This document shows, piece after piece, positions 59,840 through 64,000 of a DNA stretch of 64,000 nucleotides (positions are counted from its first letter, which is position 1; every line of letters starts with the position of its first letter). A model generated the notes under the pieces. That model was not told where the DNA came from and ran no database searches. It worked only from the letters and a program-made list of their open reading frames with translations. Made by a program: the position numbers and the translations under genes. The stretch covers positions 62,001-126,000 of the forward strand of contig NZ_BAGL01000126.1 of NCBI RefSeq assembly GCF_000308875.1. The letters are read 5' to 3'. This DNA is from Nocardia transvalensis NBRC 15921. GTDB lineage: Bacteria; Actinomycetota; Actinomycetes; Mycobacteriales; Mycobacteriaceae.

Positions 59840-61425
59840 GCCGATCCGCCGGCTCGGTCGACGTCGCGGTGGCCATCGTCGGCGCCGGTCCGGTCGGCCT
59901 CACCGCGGCGCTGCTGCTGGCCGGCCACGGCATCGCCACCGTGGTCCTGGAGCGCCACCGCACCGCGTATCCGCTGCCACGCGCGGTTCACGCCGACGAT
60001 GAGGTCTGCCGGATTCTCGCCGCCGTCGGAGCCTACGAGCGATTCGCCGAGATCAGCCGTCCCATGCCCGGTATGCGCCTGCTCGACCGCAACCACGCGG
60101 TGATGGCCGAGTTCGCGCGCGATTCGATGAACGGGCCCCACGGTTTTCCCCAGGCGAGCATGTTCGACCAGCCGGACCTGGAGGCGATCCTGCTCGACCT
60201 CGCCCACGCCGACCCGCTCGTCGACCTGCGGCGCGAATGCGAGGTGATCGATGCCGTCGACACCGGCGACACCGCGGTGGTCGGCTACACCACCGATTCC
60301 GGAACCCATCGGCTGACCGCCGCCGCGGTGATCGGCTGCGACGGCGCGCACAGCCTGATCCGCGACCGGATCGGAACCAGGCTGCGCGACTTGCACTTTC
60401 AAGAGAACTGGCTGGTTGTCGACGTGCGTACCGTGGCGCCACTCGAGGTCTGGGAAGGCGTCCAGCAAATCTGCGACCCGCGGCGCGCCGCGACCTTCAT
60501 GCCCGTTACCGGGAACCGATACCGGTGGGAGTTCCGGATCGGGCCGGGCGAGCGCGCCGACGAGCTGGCAGGCGCCGACAGCCTGCGCCGTCTGCTGCGG
60601 CCCTGGATGAGCGCGGACGCCTTCGACCGAGCGGAAATCGTCCGCCATGCCGAGTACACCTTCCGTGCCCGGGTCGCCGAACAGTGGCGCAAGGGAAGGC
60701 TGTTCATCGCGGGCGACGCCGCACACCAGACCCCGCCGTTCATCGGCCAAGGACTCGGCGCCGGGTTACGGGACGCGTTCAACCTGAGCTGGAAGCTCGC
60801 CGACGTCCTGCACGGCACCGCACCGGAGTCGATTCTCGACACCTACCCCGCCGAACGCCGCCCGCACGCCACCAAGACCGTACGGATGGCCGTCGCCGTC
60901 GGATGGGTTCTCACCGGCGGCCACGATCGCGCGGCCGCGGTGCGACGTGCTTCGCTGGGGCTGCTCTGCCGCGTGCCGGGAGTGTCGAAGGCCCTTCTCA
61001 CGACCGTGTCACCGCCGCTCACGGCCGGTCCCCTGGTCGGCCGACGGGGCATCAGGCATCGACTCAACGGGCGGATCTGCCCACAACCGGTCATCGCGCG
61101 CGAACCTGACAACGCCCGTTTCGACGAGGTACTCGGCCCCGGCTACACGCTCCTGACACGGGGATCGCTGCCACCCTCGTGCACCGTCCCGGACCGGGTC
61201 ACCCACCTCGACCTGAGCGCCGTGGACTGGCCACGGAGCGGCATCGACACCCTGATCCGTTGGCTCGCAACACATTCCGCGTTCGCCGTCCTGCTGCGCC
61301 CGGACCGGGTAGTGCTGGCCACCGCACGTACCGGCCTTCGAATACCAGACATCCTCACACTCCTCCCACCCCACCGGCAGCGTACGAGCGAGCCCCTCAC
61401 GAAAGCGATCGACGATGAACCATGA
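59836..61425 (+). CDS. FAD-dependent aromatic hydroxylase (MhpA-like)
   Basis: 529 residues from ATG 59836 (MSRSAGSVDVAVAIVGAGPV). FAD motif VGAGPVGLTAALLLAGHG, LPRAVHADDEVCR, GCDGAHSLIRDRIG near 178, GDAAHQTPPFIGQGLGAGLR near 293. Class A flavin monooxygenase that adds a hydroxyl to a phenol, giving the catechol cut by the dioxygenase two genes upstream. C-terminal thioredoxin-like extension from about 420. Confidence 0.88.
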   Translation: MSRSAGSVDVAVAIVGAGPVGLTAALLLAGHGIATVVLERHRTAYPLPRAVHADDEVCRILAAVGAYERFAEISRPMPGMRLLDRNHAVMAEFARDSMNGPHGFPQASMFDQPDLEAILLDLAHADPLVDLRRECEVIDAVDTGDTAVVGYTTDSGTHRLTAAAVIGCDGAHSLIRDRIGTRLRDLHFQENWLVVDVRTVAPLEVWEGVQQICDPRRAATFMPVTGNRYRWEFRIGPGERADELAGADSLRRLLRPWMSADAFDRAEIVRHAEYTFRARVAEQWRKGRLFIAGDAAHQTPPFIGQGLGAGLRDAFNLSWKLADVLHGTAPESILDTYPAERRPHATKTVRMAVAVGWVLTGGHDRAAAVRRASLGLLCRVPGVSKALLTTVSPPLTAGPLVGRRGIRHRLNGRICPQPVIAREPDNARFDEVLGPGYTLLTRGSLPPSCTVPDRVTHLDLSAVDWPRSGIDTLIRWLATHSAFAVLLRPDRVVLATARTGLRIPDILTLLPPHRQRTSEPLTKAIDDEP

Positions 61426-61546
61426 TCGGCTCCGGCCTCACCACAACAACCCGCACAACCTCACCGTGGTCGAACAGACCACACTCACCCACCGACGGTC
61501 ACGCCGACGCCACATCCCGGCCACGGCAACCGCGGAGATCCGATGA
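61415..61546 (+). CDS. Possible small ORF bridging hydroxylase and P450
   Basis: 43 codons, MNHDRLRPHHNNPHNLTVVE then a basic stretch (HRRSRRRH). It overlaps the hydroxylase stop and its own TGA overlaps the P450 ATG (ATGA), filling the gap exactly. No homology recognised; coupling position is the only support. Confidence 0.3.
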   Translation: MNHDRLRPHHNNPHNLTVVEQTTLTHRRSRRRHIPATATAEIR

Positions 61547-62742
61547 GCAGGCTGCTCACCCGCGCGTCGCGGCCCTCGACATACCGTGGCGCGCCCGTCG
61601 TCGATGTCGATCTCTACGGTAGGCAGACCGTCAGCGACCCGCAGTCGGTTTACCGGCGGATCCGCGACGCCGGGCCGTTGGTATGGATGCCGCGCCACCG
61701 GCTCTGGGCCATGGGGCGATTCGACGATGTCCGCGCGGCGTTGCGTGACGATCACACCTTCCGCAGCGGTAAAGGCGTGGCCGCCAACCCGATCGCCAAC
61801 ACGTTGGGCCACTACACCACCCTGGCCAGCGACGACCGAGCCCACACCCACCGTCGCGCGATCCTCATGCGGTCACTGACCTCGCGAGCGATCCGCCCCG
61901 CACTGCCGGCGATGGAGCAGGAAGCCGCCGCCACCGTTGCACGGCTCCGCCAACGGCAATCCTTCGACGGAATCGCGGATTTCGCGACACGACTGCCCGT
62001 CCAGGTGGTCGCCGACCTCGTCGGAATTCAGGTGAGTGCGGCGAAGATGCTGACCTGGGCCCGTGCCACCTTCGACGGACTGGGACCGACGAACCCACGC
62101 GCGGTGACAGCCACCACCGGCGCCCTGGGGCTCTACCTCTACACCCTGCGGCTACGCAGGAAACACGTCACCCCGCACGGATGGGCCGCAAGCGTCTTCG
62201 ACGCCGCAGATCGCGGTCAGGTCAGCCGGCTCGAAGCCAAGAACATGATCATCGACTTCGTCGCGCCCAGTCTGGACACCACCATCCTGGCGACCGGGCA
62301 CCTGTTGTGGAGCCTCGGCACCCAGCCCGAGGTGTGGGAACAGATCCGCGCCGATCCCGCCCTCATCCCCCGAGCCGTGATCGAGGCGGTGCGACTGGCC
62401 TCCCCGGTACGCGCCTTCACCCGAACCATCGCCGCCGACACCACCATCGGCGAGGTCGCACTGCGGGCCGGTGAGCGCGTAGCCCTGATCTACGCCGCGG
62501 CCAACAGCGACGAGCGCCACTTCGACCGGCCTGAACAGTTCTCCCTGCACCGCCGCGGAAGCACTCTGGGCTGGGGGCACGGCATCCACACCTGTGTCGG
62601 CATGCAACTGGCCAAACTCGAGATGCAGACCCTGCTGCACGCGATGGTCCCGCGGATCGAGTACATCTCCGTCTCCGACCCCCAGCCCCTGCACAACAAC
62701 TGCCTGCAAGGACTGAAATCGTTCCGTGCCGGCTTCCGCTGA
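61543..62742 (+). CDS. Cytochrome P450 of the aromatic operon
   Basis: 399 residues. I-helix DFVAPSLDTTILATGH near 240, K-helix ExxR in VIEAVRLASPVR near 282, heme loop LGWGHGIHTCVGMQLAKLE near 345 (Trp for Phe). Looks functional. Such P450s in aromatic operons O-demethylate or hydroxylate aryl ethers before ring cleavage. Redox partners not in window. Follows the hydroxylase without a promoter gap. Confidence 0.9.
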   Translation: MSRLLTRASRPSTYRGAPVVDVDLYGRQTVSDPQSVYRRIRDAGPLVWMPRHRLWAMGRFDDVRAALRDDHTFRSGKGVAANPIANTLGHYTTLASDDRAHTHRRAILMRSLTSRAIRPALPAMEQEAAATVARLRQRQSFDGIADFATRLPVQVVADLVGIQVSAAKMLTWARATFDGLGPTNPRAVTATTGALGLYLYTLRLRRKHVTPHGWAASVFDAADRGQVSRLEAKNMIIDFVAPSLDTTILATGHLLWSLGTQPEVWEQIRADPALIPRAVIEAVRLASPVRAFTRTIAADTTIGEVALRAGERVALIYAAANSDERHFDRPEQFSLHRRGSTLGWGHGIHTCVGMQLAKLEMQTLLHAMVPRIEYISVSDPQPLHNNCLQGLKSFRAGFR

Positions 62743-62826
62743 ACCCCACCAAGAAATACCGTCGCCTGTGCGCGCCCGCGCCGCCGTAGGTGGCTGTCGG
62801 CCGAACAGCGAATCGTCAGGAGAGAC

Positions 62827-63636
62827 ATGCCAACCACACGCGTCGCCGTCGTCACCGGCGCCTCGTCGGGAATAGGCCGGGGCACCGCCGCGGCCCTGGC
62901 CGACCACGGCTTCCGAGTTATCGGGACCAGCCGCAACCCGGACACGATCCCGGATCCGGACCGCCTGCCGGGCATCGACTACCGGCCCCTGGACCTGACC
63001 GACCACGAGTCCGTCCAACGGTTCGTCTCGACGCTGGACACCGTCGACGTCCTGGTCAACAACGCCGGAGAAAGCCAGGCCGGACCGCTGGCCGAACTGC
63101 CCGGCGACGCGGTGACCCGGCTGTTCCAGCTCAATGTGCTCGGCCCGATCGCACTCACACGCGCGGTGCTGCCCGGAATGCGCGATCGCGGCACCGGGCG
63201 GGTGGTGATGGTCGGCTCGATGCTGGCCAGCTTCCCGCTGCCCTACCGCTCCTCCTACGTCGCCACCAAAGCCGCACTGCGCGGATTCGCCACCGCCGCA
63301 CGGTTCGAGGAATCGCCCTACGGGGTCTGGCTCACCACTGTCGAACCGGGACAGGTCGATTCCGGACTGCGCGAACGACGCACGAAGTACCTCGCCGACG
63401 GCTCGCCACACACCACGGAATTCGCACGTTTCATGACCGCACTCGACCGCAAACAAGCCGCGGGCATCACACCGGACAGAGTCGCACGCACCATCCTCAC
63501 CGCCATCTCGGCGCCACGCCCCCGCCCGCTCTATGCCGTCGGCAGCAACGCACCCGCCGCCTTCGCACTCCACCGCATACTCCCCCGCGGCCTGATGGAA
63601 CGCGTCACCGCCCGCTCCTACGGACTACACCGCTGA
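62827..63636 (+). CDS. Classical SDR at the end of the aromatic operon
   Basis: 269 residues from ATG 62827 with AGGAGAG. TGASSGIGRG near 11, NNAGESQ near 78, Ser in VGSMLASFPL and YVATKAALRG near 150. Complete SDR with oxidoreductase action on an alcohol/ketone. 84 bp after the P450, same strand. Confidence 0.86.
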   Translation: MPTTRVAVVTGASSGIGRGTAAALADHGFRVIGTSRNPDTIPDPDRLPGIDYRPLDLTDHESVQRFVSTLDTVDVLVNNAGESQAGPLAELPGDAVTRLFQLNVLGPIALTRAVLPGMRDRGTGRVVMVGSMLASFPLPYRSSYVATKAALRGFATAARFEESPYGVWLTTVEPGQVDSGLRERRTKYLADGSPHTTEFARFMTALDRKQAAGITPDRVARTILTAISAPRPRPLYAVGSNAPAAFALHRILPRGLMERVTARSYGLHR

Positions 63637-63914
63637 CACCCGACCGGCACCCACCGCACCGACGACTCCACGCCGCCGCGTTGTGAACGGGCGCCGGGTC
63701 GGGATCAGTGAATCACGTTGCCGTGCAACCAACTCAGCGGCCTCTTCTTCGACACTGGGCCAAACATTGCAGGGGCCTTGCGCGTCGGCCTGGGGCATCA
63801 AACCACCCGACGCGGAGAGAAGACTGCCCGACCAACCCGACCGGACCGTCCCCCTAAAGCACAACGCGGCTACCGGCGGCTGGGGGCCGTCGGTAGCCGG
63901 GCGTCATGCGCGGG

Positions 63915-64000
63915 TCATCGCTTGATCAGCGAGCGCAGGGCGATGATCGAGGCCCGGCGTTCGTAGGCGATCCAGGCGAAGATCGCGGTGAGCGCCAGCG
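63915..64000 (-). CDS. C-terminal end of a membrane protein, 5' end outside the window
   Basis: 28 codons read to a TGA at 63915: LALTAIFAWIAYERRASIIA then LRSLIKR. Hydrophobic then basic, as at the end of a membrane protein. No family can be named from this piece. Confidence 0.5.
   Translation of the reverse strand, partial: LALTAIFAWIAYERRASIIALRSLIKR

Overview
High-GC actinobacterial chromosome, most likely Nocardia or a close mycolate-containing relative (Corynebacteriales). The signs are an antigen-85-like esterase, a gene block resembling the mycobacterial mymA operon (BVMO, SadH-like SDR, LipR-like hydrolase), an XRE regulator with two DUF397 genes, three P450s, many SDR/TetR genes, and frequent GTG/TTG starts and ATGA stop/start overlaps. 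No rRNA, tRNA, CRISPR array, transposase or integrase was seen.

Layout. 0-8.2 kb: truncated membrane M28 peptidase, PhoD phosphatase, NmrA-like reductase, PAP2/lipid-kinase fusion, carboxylesterase. 8.4-11.6 kb: SDR and MFS transporter divergent from a LysR regulator. 11.6-18.2 kb: P450, copper-radical (galactose-oxidase-like) oxidase with five N-terminal repeats, small membrane protein, flavin disulfide reductase, and a divergent stand-alone uL11 ribosomal-protein paralog. 18.2-22.1 kb: four-gene SDR/NTF2-like operon divergent from an IclR regulator. 22.2-25 kb: XRE regulator, two DUF397 genes and two small coupled genes, lower in GC. 25-27.5 kb: ABC-F ATPase and MerR regulator. 27.6-32 kb: mymA-like operon with an added ferritin-like diiron protein and a 36-bp dyad upstream. 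32.2-39.8 kb: methyltransferase/TetR pair, GT87 membrane mannosyltransferase, lipase, CYP157-like P450 lacking ExxR, antigen-85-like esterase. 40-43.2 kb: acyltransferase-3/SGNH protein and esterase. 43.3-49.7 kb: probable isoprenoid locus (AttH/CrtC-like protein, SCP2-like/polyprenyl synthase fusion, small protein, hotdog dehydratase, TetR, FAD reductase). 49.8-53.1 kb: baeRF protein and an orphan DndB-like DGQHR protein in lower-GC sequence. 53.1-57 kb: aldehyde dehydrogenase, SanA-like protein, VOC and membrane proteins. 57-63.6 kb: aromatic-ring cleavage operon (TetR, extradiol dioxygenase, FAH hydrolase, FAD hydroxylase, P450, SDR).

The main unexplained structure is a family of at least eleven 23-bp hairpin elements (stem TTCCGGC/GCCGGAA, loop CAAAAGCRT). 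All lie between genes from 5 to 40 kb. The outer stem pairs covary, two pairs sit head to head, and three copies directly adjoin unrelated tandem arrays, always on the same side of the element. Other notable items are the uL11 paralog lacking the proline-rich thiopeptide-contact segment, the orphan DndB-like protein, the ExxR-less P450, and the prenyl-synthase fusion locus.
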